Positions 1 through 8,396 of a DNA stretch of 64,000 bases are shown in pieces. Origin of the DNA: Insolitispirillum peregrinum (GTDB lineage: Bacteria; Pseudomonadota; Alphaproteobacteria; Rhodospirillales; Rhodospirillaceae); assembly GCF_042665255.1 (NCBI RefSeq), contig NZ_JBHTCD010000006.1; one strand, given 5' to 3'. The notes beneath the pieces are model-generated. The model was given only the letters and a program-made list of their open reading frames with translations. It was not told the origin of the DNA and did not search any database. The position numbers and the translations under genes are program-made. The stretch's first letter is position 1. The number at the start of each line of letters is the position of its first letter.

Positions 1-297
1 CCCGGAAATCTGCCGGTTCGACAGGTTCAACCCCATGAAATACAAACACAATACCCACATCCGCAGCGGTTGGTGATGCCCGGCCAGAACTGTCCCGGTC
101 AGATCGTCGAACCGCTCCCCGCACCCATGGCACAGGTAACGTTGCCGGTCCCGCTGGCGATCGTCATGACCATTGCGCACCACATCATGGCTCGTGCATT
201 TGGGACAGCGAACGCCAGCGGGCCAGCGATGATGGCGCACAAGCTCAAAGCACTTCTCGTCGCTGATCAAAAGCGACAGGTTGATGGCAGTGGACAT
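1..297 (-). CDS. IS1595-type transposase, N-terminal part (cut by window edge)
   Basis: The minus strand reads an open frame from ATG at 297 to the left edge, 99 codons without a stop. It begins MSTAINLSLLISDEKCFELV and carries a zinc-ribbon signature with two CxxC pairs (RCPKCTSHDVVRNG and YLCHGCGERFDDLTG), then the start of the transposase core. This arrangement of an N-terminal zinc ribbon and a phrase like 'F.dltGTv..' is typical of IS1595/ISXO2-family transposases. The DDE-type catalytic part would lie beyond the window. I see no clear terminal inverted repeat between 298 and 430, so the element's end is not defined. It may be a complete IS outside the window or a decayed copy. Confidence 0.8.
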   Translation of the reverse strand, partial: MSTAINLSLLISDEKCFELVRHHRWPAGVRCPKCTSHDVVRNGHDDRQRDRQRYLCHGCGERFDDLTGTVLAGHHQPLRMWVLCLYFMGLNLSNRQISG

Positions 298-429
298 CGG
301 ATCAGACCAAAAGCGGGAACAAGGGCTGCATCGAAGCAGCATTTCAGCCCGCTGAACAGGCAAAAAATTCACACTAACCGGAGCACCTTCGACGCACCAA
401 AGCCATCACCCCGAAACACGGGAAGAGCC

Positions 430-511
430 TTTAAAGAAAAATGGGGGATCGGGGGCATTGGCCCCCGAACGGGCTCGGGCGGTAGCCCGCACGGACCTTG
501 CCAATTGTCGT
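430..511 (+). repeat. Partial copy of the 177-bp MITE-like element
   Basis: The stretch containing AATGGGGG, a GGGGGCATTGGCCCCCGAAC hairpin, CGGGCTCGGGCGGTAGCCCG and AATTGTCGTG matches the right half of the element at 60142-60318 and of the copy at 36065-36214. The left half and left terminal repeat are absent, and the right terminal repeat is reduced to TTGTCGTG. It lies between the transposase fragment and tRNA-Pro. Confidence 0.7.
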
Positions 512-524
512 GAAAAACGACAAC

Positions 525-563
525 AAAAAACGCCCCGGTTCCGAAGAACGCGGGGCGTTTTTG
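525..563 (-). terminator. Rho-independent terminator after tRNA-Pro
   Basis: AAAAAACGCCCCG and CGGGGCGTTTTT form a GC-rich stem flanked by A and T runs on either side. It starts three bases past the CCA end of tRNA-Pro. On the minus strand it ends in a run of six T, as expected for tRNA-Pro termination, and by symmetry it could work in both directions. Confidence 0.85.
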
Positions 564-565
564 AG

Positions 566-642
566 TGGTCGGAGTGAGAGGATTCGAACCTCCGGCCCCC
601 GCCTCCCGAAGACGGTGCTCTACCAGGCTGAGCTACACTCCG
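566..642 (-). tRNA. tRNA-Pro (anticodon CGG)
   Basis: On the minus strand the sequence folds as a cloverleaf. Acceptor CGGAGTG pairs with CACTCCG. The D arm is GCTC..GAGC. The anticodon stem CCGTC/GGCGG has loop TTCGGGA, which puts CGG in the anticodon, and the T arm carries GGTTCGAATCC. The 3' CCA is encoded. A strong terminator follows directly. The anticodon reads proline codon CCG, which suits a GC-rich genome. Confidence 0.96.
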
Positions 643-777
643 TCACAGGCACAACAGCTTTTGGTGGGAGGCTTTCGGGAGAAGCGTTCCCGCTGTCGTG
701 GGGCGCTTTATAGCGACTGGAAAACAGCTTGGCAAGCAAAATACGCGCCCTGCACAGAAGTGAGGAGAGCGGTGCGG

Positions 778-3700
778 TTATGCCCTCTGCACCTCGACCA
801 TGCTGCGGCCTCCGCCCTGCTTGCTGATGCGCACCTGCACCCCGATGCGGTCGATCATTGCCTGAACGTGCGAAATGATCCCGACCTTGCGGCCCGAGGC
901 TTGCAGGGTTTCAAGGGCGGCGATGGCAATGTCCAGACTTTCGGCATCCAGCGCCCCGAACCCTTCATCAATGAACAGGCTTTCGGTCAGGCTGTGAGCG
1001 CCGGTCATGCTGGCCAATCCCAAGGCCAGCGCCAGCGACACCAGAAACCGCTCCCCGCCGGACAGGTTGGCGACGGCGCGCACGTCGTCGGCCATGTCGC
1101 GGTCGATCACGTCCAGATCCAGCCCGTCGCCACTGGCCCGCTGCAACAGATAGCGCGGGGTCAGGTCGGCCAGATGGTGATTGGCGAGCAGCAACAGCCG
1201 GTCGAGCGTCAGGCCCTGGGCAAACATGCGGAACTTCTTGCCATCGGCCGAACCAATCAGATCGGCCATGGCTTTCCACAGGTCGGCGCATTGTTGCTGT
1301 TCGCTGATCCGCTGGCGGATTTCGGCGCTGGCGGCGCGGTTGCGGTCATCATCGGCCAACCGCTGGCGCAGCAGGCTGAGCTGGTCCTGAGCCTGATCGC
1401 GTTCACTTTGCCGCTGGGGCAGCAACACCTGCAGCTCTTCGGCGCTGATCGTCGGTGCGCCGCTGGTCAGATGGGCGGCCTGTTCGCGCAGTCGTTCATC
1501 GTGCAGGGTGCGGGTACGGGTTTCCAGATCGCGCAAGTCTTGCTGCCGTTGTTCGGCGGCAGCCAGCCAGCCGCTGTCGCGAGCGCTGTGGGCGGCCTCA
1601 ATGTCGGCCAGCGTCAGAGCGGCGGCATTCAGCAAGCGGTCGCGCTGTTCGGTGGCATGGGCCAGATCGGCGGCGGCCTGCTGGCAGGCGGTTTCCAGTG
1701 TGCTGAGGCGGGCAGACAGGGCGGCCAGCGCATCCCGGCTGTCAGACAGGGTTTGTTGTGCCTGTTCCAGCCGCTGCTGACTGCTGGCCTGAGCGCCTTC
1801 CAGAGCCTGCCGGACCTCGCTGGTCGGACGGCCCTCAAACAGCGGCGCGCGTTCCTGCTGCAGGGCGTGGAGGGCTTGTTGTTCCTGCTCCACCCGCTGG
1901 CGCTGCTGGGTGTCGCTGGCCTGTGCGGCCTTGTGGTCGCCCTCGGCCCGTTCGCAGGACAAATCCAGTGCTGCCAGCGTCTCGATGGCAGTATCCCGCG
2001 CGGTGACGGTGCTGTGCCATTGCCCGGCGATCTGCCGGATGCGCTCGGCCAGTCGTTGCGGGGCGGCAAGATCATCGTCCCAACCGGGCAGGGCGGCGCA
2101 GGGGGCGGCCAGTTTCTGCTGGCTGGCCGCCATGACCTCTGCCGTCTGCTGGCGGCTCTGGCGGCTGGCCTCAAGCGCAGCCTGCAGGCTGATCACCGTC
2201 TGTCCGATCCCGGCATGCTGCTGTCGCACCTCATGCTCATGCCCCTGACGCGTGCTCAGGCGCTGGCGGCTGGCCTGTAGATCGGCTTCGTAGCGCAGCA
2301 GGCTTTGCCAGTCAGCCTCCAGCGCGCTCCGTGCCTGTTGGTTGGCTTGTTGCGGTGCGGACAGATCACAGGACGGTGACAGCGCGGCGGGTAACGGCGC
2401 GGACAGCAGGGGGGCCGCCTGTTGCCGCAGCTCAAGCCACTGGGCCGAGGCCTGTTCCTGCTCGTGGCGCAGGGCATGGCGGTCGGCCTGCACCACCGCC
2501 AACTGCTGATCGGCGGCGACATGGGCCGCGCGGGCGCTGGCCTGTTGCTGGATCAACTCCTGCTGCTGTTGGCGCTGGCGGGCGACCTGTTCGCGCAGGG
2601 GGGCCAGCACCGGTAGCAGGGCGGCCTCAATCTGCTCGGTGGCGTGCTCGCGGGCGCCACAGACCGGGCACGGCTCGCCGGGGTGCAGGTGCTGGCGCAG
2701 GATGTCGGCCTGCTCGCTGGCGGCGGCTTCGGCGCGGCGGAGGGTCTGTTCGGCGGTCTGGAGCTGGCTGACCAGCCTGCCAAGGGTCTGTGTGCAGTCC
2801 TGTTCCTGCTGGCGGGCAGCGTGACCATCGGCGGTGTGGGCCTGTTCGCGCCGGGCCAATTTGTCATCCTGCTCTGCCCGCGCCGCCGTCGCCGCCACCA
2901 GGGCCGCAAGCTGATCCAGCAGGCGGGTGGTTTGCTCCAGATGCTCCCGTTGCCGTTCCAGTTGCGGGCGGTCGAGGCTGGCAAGCTGCTGTTCCAGCCG
3001 CTGGACCGCCTGCTGTTCCTCGCGCACGGCGGTTTCGGCAACCTGCAGGCGGTCTGCACTGGCCATTTGTTCCTGCTGCTGCTGGTGCAAACGGCTGAGG
3101 GCTTCGGCCTCGGCCTGTTCCGCTTTCTGATGCTGGTCATGGGCGGCGCTGTAGCGGGTCAGCTCGTCCAGCCAGCGGTCGGCCTGTTCGGCCAGCAGGC
3201 GGTGGTCGTGGTGCTGGTCCAGCCAGTCACGCTGGCGGGCCAGATCATCGGCGCAGTCAGCCCGCTTGGTCAGTGCCGCCTGCCGGTCTTCGCTGCGCTG
3301 GTGCAGAGCGGCGGCACTGGCGGCGGCGGCCTGCGTGGCCTGCTGCAGACGATTGCGGCTATCGCTCAGGCGGCTGTCCAGAACACTGGCCTGCTCCAGC
3401 ACCGGCTGGGCCAGACGCAGGGCTTCGGCGGCGGTATTGGCCTGCTCGCGGGCGCTTTGCCATGTCGTTTCCGCCTGTTGACGGGCCTGTTCGGCCTGCT
3501 GGTGGGCGGTGCGGGTGGTGGTGATCTCCTCGTGCAGGCGGCGGCTGTCGGCCTGACGGCGTTCGACTTCCTGCACCTGCGGGATCAGCGGCAAGGCGCG
3601 ATGACAGGCGGCGATGCGGTCGCGCTCCGGCTGGCCGAGCTGCTGCTGTTGCTGGACCTCGACCAACGCCTGTTCTGCCTGCTGCAACCGCTCGGCCAGA

Positions 3701-4461
3701 TCGCGGGCGGTCTGATACCACTGGCTTTCCCGCTGCAACCCCTCGACCGCTTCACTCAACTGTTGAAGCTGCCCGGCGTGCTGCTCCAGTTCCTGCTCCA
3801 CCGCAGCCCGGCTGTCATCATCCAGCGCGTTGATGCGGTCCAGTTCGGCGCGCAGGGTGGTCAGGCGGATGTCTTCTTCCTTGTTGCGCTCAAAGGTGGC
3901 TTTGGAAATGTCCCCATAGATGCGGGTGCCGGTCATCAGTTCCAGCAGGCTGGCGCGCTCGTCCGGCTTGGCGCGCAAAAAGGCGTCAAAGTCGTTTTGT
4001 GCCAGCAGGACCGAGCGGCGGAACTGCTGATAATCAAGGCCAACCTTGTCCTGAATGGCGTGTAGGGTTTCCCGCTTGCGGCCAGCAATGACGGTGCCGC
4101 TGGACAGATCGGTGAGCGAGAGTTCTTGTGCTTGTAACGCGCCGCTCGGCTTGTTTCTGGCCCGCCGAACCTTCCAGCTGGCGCAATAGCGACCGCCGTC
4201 CCGCCCGCGGAACTCGACTTCGGCAAAGCCTTCGCCGGTGCCATGGCGCAGGGCCGAACGGACATCCGCCCCCGACGGCAGGCGCGGCATCTCGTCATAC
4301 AGCGCCAGACAGAGGGCATCAAGCAGGGTGCTTTTCCCGGCCCCGGTCGGGCCGGTGATGGCAAACAGACCGGCGTGGGCCAGCGGCTCGGCCTCGAAGT
4401 CGATGCTGATTTCCCCCGCCAGACTGGTCAGGTTGCGAATGCGCAGGGCAAGGATTTTCAT
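778..4461 (-). CDS. sbcC: Exonuclease SbcCD, subunit C
   Basis: This is the large SMC-like ATPase (1227 aa) of the SbcCD (Mre11-Rad50-type) nuclease, which opens hairpins and trims double-strand ends in the cytoplasm. The N-terminal P-loop GPTGAGKSTLLDALCLALYD is near residue 40. Long Gln/Ala/Arg-rich coiled coils flank a zinc hook PGEPCPVCG near residue 597. The C-terminal ABC signature NLSGGERFLVSLALALG (about 1134) and Walker B LFIDEGFGALD (about 1165) are intact. The length is slightly above the E. coli protein (about 1050 aa). The start codon overlaps the sbcD stop by ATGA, so the two are translationally coupled. The high coiled-coil GC content produces long antisense frames that are not genes. 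Confidence 0.97.
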   Translation of the reverse strand: MKILALRIRNLTSLAGEISIDFEAEPLAHAGLFAITGPTGAGKSTLLDALCLALYDEMPRLPSGADVRSALRHGTGEGFAEVEFRGRDGGRYCASWKVRRARNKPSGALQAQELSLTDLSSGTVIAGRKRETLHAIQDKVGLDYQQFRRSVLLAQNDFDAFLRAKPDERASLLELMTGTRIYGDISKATFERNKEEDIRLTTLRAELDRINALDDDSRAAVEQELEQHAGQLQQLSEAVEGLQRESQWYQTARDLAERLQQAEQALVEVQQQQQLGQPERDRIAACHRALPLIPQVQEVERRQADSRRLHEEITTTRTAHQQAEQARQQAETTWQSAREQANTAAEALRLAQPVLEQASVLDSRLSDSRNRLQQATQAAAASAAALHQRSEDRQAALTKRADCADDLARQRDWLDQHHDHRLLAEQADRWLDELTRYSAAHDQHQKAEQAEAEALSRLHQQQQEQMASADRLQVAETAVREEQQAVQRLEQQLASLDRPQLERQREHLEQTTRLLDQLAALVAATAARAEQDDKLARREQAHTADGHAARQQEQDCTQTLGRLVSQLQTAEQTLRRAEAAASEQADILRQHLHPGEPCPVCGAREHATEQIEAALLPVLAPLREQVARQRQQQQELIQQQASARAAHVAADQQLAVVQADRHALRHEQEQASAQWLELRQQAAPLLSAPLPAALSPSCDLSAPQQANQQARSALEADWQSLLRYEADLQASRQRLSTRQGHEHEVRQQHAGIGQTVISLQAALEASRQSRQQTAEVMAASQQKLAAPCAALPGWDDDLAAPQRLAERIRQIAGQWHSTVTARDTAIETLAALDLSCERAEGDHKAAQASDTQQRQRVEQEQQALHALQQERAPLFEGRPTSEVRQALEGAQASSQQRLEQAQQTLSDSRDALAALSARLSTLETACQQAAADLAHATEQRDRLLNAAALTLADIEAAHSARDSGWLAAAEQRQQDLRDLETRTRTLHDERLREQAAHLTSGAPTISAEELQVLLPQRQSERDQAQDQLSLLRQRLADDDRNRAASAEIRQRISEQQQCADLWKAMADLIGSADGKKFRMFAQGLTLDRLLLLANHHLADLTPRYLLQRASGDGLDLDVIDRDMADDVRAVANLSGGERFLVSLALALGLASMTGAHSLTESLFIDEGFGALDAESLDIAIAALETLQASGRKVGIISHVQAMIDRIGVQVRISKQGGGRSMVEVQRA

Positions 4462-5735
4462 GCGGGCTCTCCGCCGTGCTCAACCTGTTCCAGAATGCTG
4501 CGGAATGCCTCCAGATAAGCCGCCGGAGGATCGTTCTGAAACTTCTGGCGATAGCGCTGGGCAAAAACCTCTTCCGGGTGAACCTGTTCGAGATCGGGCA
4601 GGCTGTCGGGAGTGATGGCGGTATCGGAGGCTTCGCCGACCTTGTCGATGCGCGCCAGCCGGATCGCCTTGCTGCTGAGGGCCTCTTCGACGTCGCGCCG
4701 CAGGCCGGGTTGCGGGCCGCTGGCGCTGACCGCCAGATGCAGATAGGGCCACAGGCCGCGCGGCAGGTCCGGGGCTTGATCCTTGTCATGGGGCAGGGCG
4801 CGGATGGCGGCAATCACCTGTTCCGCCGGGGCGGCGCCTTGGGCCGGGATGCGCAGGATATCGACCGGACGCGGGACCGGCAGCGGGGTGATGGTGGTGT
4901 CGTGCGGGCCGTGCAGGTCAACCAGCACCACCTGATGACGATAGGCCCGCTCGCTGACCGACAGCGGAAACGGCGAGCCGGAATAGCGCACCGTCTCGCG
5001 GCCGCCGACGCGCTGGGCCTTGTGCAGATGGCCGAGGGCGGCATAGCTGACCGAGGACGGGAAGATATCGACCGGCAAGGCGTGCTGATTGCCGCCCAGA
5101 ATGCGCCGTTCCGACAGCTCCGACAGCTCGCCGCCGGTCATGTAGCAATGGCCGGTGGCAATCAACGCCTGATTGGTGGTGCAGCGGGCGGCAACGGCGG
5201 CGCACAGCTCGGCATAGACCTGTCGCACGCCCCAGATCAACGGGTCGGGGGCCTCTTCCCCTTCGTTTTGCGGCGGCGGGCAGGGTGGCAAATCGGCCTG
5301 GCGCAGGAACGGGACAGCGGCACACCATGCCCGGACGGCGCCATCGGCATCCTGCAGCGGCACCGCCACCGTTTCGGCGTCAAGCTGCCCGTCAGCGGTG
5401 CGGCGCAGGCTGCCGACCACCCGCACCCCAAAGGCATCGAGCAGCGGGCCGGGGGCTTCCAGGCGGCCCGCCGAGTCATGATTACCGCCAATCAGCACGA
5501 TATCCAGCCGGGGCAGCTGTTGCCGGACGGCGGCGATGAACTGGTACAGTTGGCGCTGGGCGCTGATCGGCGGGTTCTGGCTGTCGTAGATATCACCGGC
5601 GACGATCAGGGCATCGACCTGCTGACTGACCAGTGTGTCGGCCAGCCAGTCGAGAAAGGCGGCATGCTCTGCCTCACGCGGGAAGCCGTGGAAGTCCTGA
5701 CCCAGATGCCAGTCGGAGGTATGAAGAAGACGCAC
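4458..5735 (-). CDS. sbcD: Exonuclease SbcCD, subunit D
   Basis: This is the metallophosphoesterase nuclease subunit (425 aa) that partners SbcC. Metal-binding motifs appear in order: LLHTSDWHLGQ at the N-terminus, VAGDIYDS, IGGNHDS, ATGHCYMTGG and ALGHLHKAQ. Together they provide the Asp/His/Asn ligands for two Mn ions. The C-terminal half matches the capping domain of the family. It lies upstream of sbcC and shares 4 bases with it, the usual sbcDC order. The start ATG at 5735 gives the canonical MRLLHTSDWHLG beginning. Confidence 0.97.
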   Translation of the reverse strand: MRLLHTSDWHLGQDFHGFPREAEHAAFLDWLADTLVSQQVDALIVAGDIYDSQNPPISAQRQLYQFIAAVRQQLPRLDIVLIGGNHDSAGRLEAPGPLLDAFGVRVVGSLRRTADGQLDAETVAVPLQDADGAVRAWCAAVPFLRQADLPPCPPPQNEGEEAPDPLIWGVRQVYAELCAAVAARCTTNQALIATGHCYMTGGELSELSERRILGGNQHALPVDIFPSSVSYAALGHLHKAQRVGGRETVRYSGSPFPLSVSERAYRHQVVLVDLHGPHDTTITPLPVPRPVDILRIPAQGAAPAEQVIAAIRALPHDKDQAPDLPRGLWPYLHLAVSASGPQPGLRRDVEEALSSKAIRLARIDKVGEASDTAITPDSLPDLEQVHPEEVFAQRYRQKFQNDPPAAYLEAFRSILEQVEHGGEPA

Positions 5736-5750
5736 CGTTCCGCCTTTTGC

Positions 5751-8396
5751 TCAATCCGTGCCGCCCCTTTGTCCCAGCATGTGCGCCAGCAGGCTGCGCA
5801 GGCGAGCCGGGCGAAGCGGCTTGTTCAGCAAGTGATAGCCGACCTCGCGGATTTCTGCCAGCAAATCAGGCGAGTGATTGGCGGTGATCACCACCGCCGG
5901 GATAGGGTGGTCGCACGCCTGCTGGACGGCGACAATCGCATCCAGCCCGACGGCATCATCATCCAGATGATAGTCGGCCAGAATGGCATCGGGGGGGCCG
6001 TGCAGGCGGACGACCGCCACCGCATCGGCTTCGCACAGGGCGGCGAGGACCGTACAGCCCCAGCCTTCCAGCAGGGCGCGCATGGCGTCCTGAATGGCGA
6101 TTTCGTTTTCGACCACCAGAATGCGTGCGCCTTGCAACGAAGCATTTTGCCCGCAGGCTGGCACCGGCGGCGGTGGCGGCAGGGGGGTGGCCTGCGTGGT
6201 GGGAAGGACGATCCCGAACAGGCTGCCCTTGCCGGGGGTTGATTTCACCACCAGCGGATGGCCGAGCATGCGGGCGATGCGCTTGACGATCGCCAGCCCC
6301 AGCCCCATGCCCTTTTCCGCCCGGTCTGACGGGGTGTTGAGGCGGCGGAATTCTTCGAAAATCTCGTCAAGTTTGTCTTCGGCGATGCCGTGGCCGGTGT
6401 CCCAGACGCCCAGCATGACGGTATTGCCCAGGCGGCGGCAGCCAACGACAATCCGCCCGCTCTGGGTGTAGCGCAGGGCGTTGCTGATGAAGTTGCGCAG
6501 GATGCGGGCCAGCAGGCGCGGGTCACTGTGGACGGTCAGCGAGCAGGGAACCGAGCGCAAATCAAGCCCCCGGCTGCGGGCCAGCATCAGATGTTCATTG
6601 ACCATCGAGTCCATCAGGCTGGCCAGCCCGAAGTCCTTTTCTTCGACGGTCAGCACGCCCGCATCGAGCTTCGAGATATCGAGCAGGGCAGTCAGCAGTT
6701 CATCCACCGAATCCAGCGCCGCCAGCGAGCTTTTCACCAGACTGGCATTGCGCGGGGCCAGACGACGTTCGGACAGGGCGGCGATGAACACCCGGGCGGC
6801 GTTCAGCGGTTGCAACAGGTCGTGGCTGGCGGCGGCGAGGAAACGGGTTTTCGAGACGTTGGCGAGGTCTGCCTCGCCCTTGGCGGCGGCCAGCTCCAGA
6901 TTGGCGGTGCTCAGTTCGGCGGTGCGTTCTTCGACCCGTCGTTCAAGGCTTTCCTTGGCCTCGCGCAGTTGCTCGTCGGCCTTGCGTCGTTCGGTGATGT
7001 CCTGGATCAGGGCGAAAAAGCCCGGCACGCTGCCGTCGGCGGCAATGTGAGGGACATAGGTGGCCAGCGCATACTGCACGCCCGCCTGTCCCATCGGCAT
7101 GGTCATCTCGAACACCGAGCCTTCCCCGGCCAGCGCCAGCTCGACATAGTTGGCCCGCAGGTCGTACAGCTCGGCCCCCAGCACGTCGCGCATCGGGCGG
7201 CCGTTGATTTCGTCCAGCGGACGACGGAACCATTCCTCGTACACCCGGTTGGTGAAACGATAGATGCACTCCTTGTCAACGTAGGCGATCAGCGCCGGAA
7301 TGGCGTCGGTTACAAGGCGCATCCGCCGCTCGCTGTCGCGCAGGGCTTCTTCGGACTGTTTGCGCTCGGTGATGTCGGTGTAGGTGGTGATGAAGCCGCC
7401 ATCCGGCATGTGGTTGCGGCGGATTTCCAGAATGCGGCCATCGCCGGTGGTATATTCCAGACAGGCCGGAGCCCCCAGCGGGCGGTGGTCATCATCCTGC
7501 AACCGCAGAGTGCCAAGGGAGTCCACCTGGAACTGGGCCTGCATGGCGGCCAGAATCAGGAATTGCCGCAGCGATGTTCCGGCCCAGGCCAGAGTGCCCG
7601 GCACCCCCAGCATGTGCAGGAACGGCTGGTTCCAGGTCACCAGCCGGTTGGTGGAATCAAACACCGCAACCCCTTGCGACAGGTTGTCGAGGGTGGCTTG
7701 CAGCAGGATCGACTTTTGCGCCAGCTCGCGTTCCCGCCGCCGCCGTTCGCTCAGCTTGATTTCGGTGATGTCGGTGTACAGGCTGACGATGCCGCCATCG
7801 CGGGTGCGGCGTTCGCTGACCTGCACCCACTGGCCGTTGCGGAACTGGATCACGAACGGCTCGCCGGGCAGGCTGTGGCTGGCCATCCGCCGCTGCAACC
7901 AGCTTTCCGGCCCGTTGTCGGGGTCGGCAATGATCCCGGCCCGCATCGCCCGCCGCACCAGTTCGACGAACGGTGTGCCGGGAACCATCCATTGTTCCAT
8001 GCCGGGCAGCAGCTCGCGGTATTTGCTGTTGGTCAGGGCCAGCCGGTCGTGGGCATCGCACAGCACAAAGCCTTCGTTGATGCTTTCGATCGCTTCACTG
8101 AGCAGCTTTTTGGCCTGCTCCTCTTCTTCCTTGGCCAGATGCAGGGCGTGGTTGGTGGCCTCCAGATCGGCCAGTGCCTGTTGCAGTTCCCCGGTGCGCT
8201 CACGGACCTTGCTTTCCAGCACGATGGCGGTCTGGAACAGGGAAAAGGCATTGCCCTGAAAATCCATGCTGCGCTCGACCCGGTTCATCAGAACCTTGTT
8301 GATCTTGCGCAGCTTGGCATTTTCCCGCTCCAGCCGGGCGATGGTCTGGTCGGCGGTTTCGGGCAGCGGAGGGGAAGACGGGGCGGGGGAGATCAT
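5751..8396 (-). CDS. Hybrid sensor histidine kinase with three PAS domains (NahK-like)
   Basis: This is a soluble hybrid kinase of 881 aa with no membrane segment. An N-terminal coiled coil (about 15-85) is followed by three PAS-type modules (about 95-200, 220-330 and 340-460), a second coiled coil and a HisKA domain with the phospho-acceptor in AAASHDLLQPLNAARVF (His about 523). Next comes an HATPase domain with VWDTGHGI and GMGLGLAIVKRI. The receiver domain has its acceptor Asp in ILADYHLDD (about 808) and a KPL lysine near the end. The ASHDLLQPLNAARVF H-box is characteristic of the NahK/ErcS' kinase group. The start overlaps the stop of the upstream FIST gene (ATGA). I infer that the FIST protein is its sensory partner, as in NosP-NahK systems. 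Confidence 0.88.
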   Translation of the reverse strand: MISPAPSSPPLPETADQTIARLERENAKLRKINKVLMNRVERSMDFQGNAFSLFQTAIVLESKVRERTGELQQALADLEATNHALHLAKEEEEQAKKLLSEAIESINEGFVLCDAHDRLALTNSKYRELLPGMEQWMVPGTPFVELVRRAMRAGIIADPDNGPESWLQRRMASHSLPGEPFVIQFRNGQWVQVSERRTRDGGIVSLYTDITEIKLSERRRRERELAQKSILLQATLDNLSQGVAVFDSTNRLVTWNQPFLHMLGVPGTLAWAGTSLRQFLILAAMQAQFQVDSLGTLRLQDDDHRPLGAPACLEYTTGDGRILEIRRNHMPDGGFITTYTDITERKQSEEALRDSERRMRLVTDAIPALIAYVDKECIYRFTNRVYEEWFRRPLDEINGRPMRDVLGAELYDLRANYVELALAGEGSVFEMTMPMGQAGVQYALATYVPHIAADGSVPGFFALIQDITERRKADEQLREAKESLERRVEERTAELSTANLELAAAKGEADLANVSKTRFLAAASHDLLQPLNAARVFIAALSERRLAPRNASLVKSSLAALDSVDELLTALLDISKLDAGVLTVEEKDFGLASLMDSMVNEHLMLARSRGLDLRSVPCSLTVHSDPRLLARILRNFISNALRYTQSGRIVVGCRRLGNTVMLGVWDTGHGIAEDKLDEIFEEFRRLNTPSDRAEKGMGLGLAIVKRIARMLGHPLVVKSTPGKGSLFGIVLPTTQATPLPPPPPVPACGQNASLQGARILVVENEIAIQDAMRALLEGWGCTVLAALCEADAVAVVRLHGPPDAILADYHLDDDAVGLDAIVAVQQACDHPIPAVVITANHSPDLLAEIREVGYHLLNKPLRPARLRSLLAHMLGQRGGTD

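Noticed and set aside
565..2280. Long plus-strand open frame (571 codons) over the sbcC 3' half
   Set aside because: It is antisense to the clear SbcC coding sequence and results from the GC-rich coiled-coil codons. Its product has no recognisable motif, and it begins inside tRNA-Pro.
2644..4065. Plus-strand frame of 473 codons with hydrophobic segments
   Set aside because: Antisense to SbcC; the Leu/Val-rich pattern reflects the opposite strand's Gln/Arg codons.
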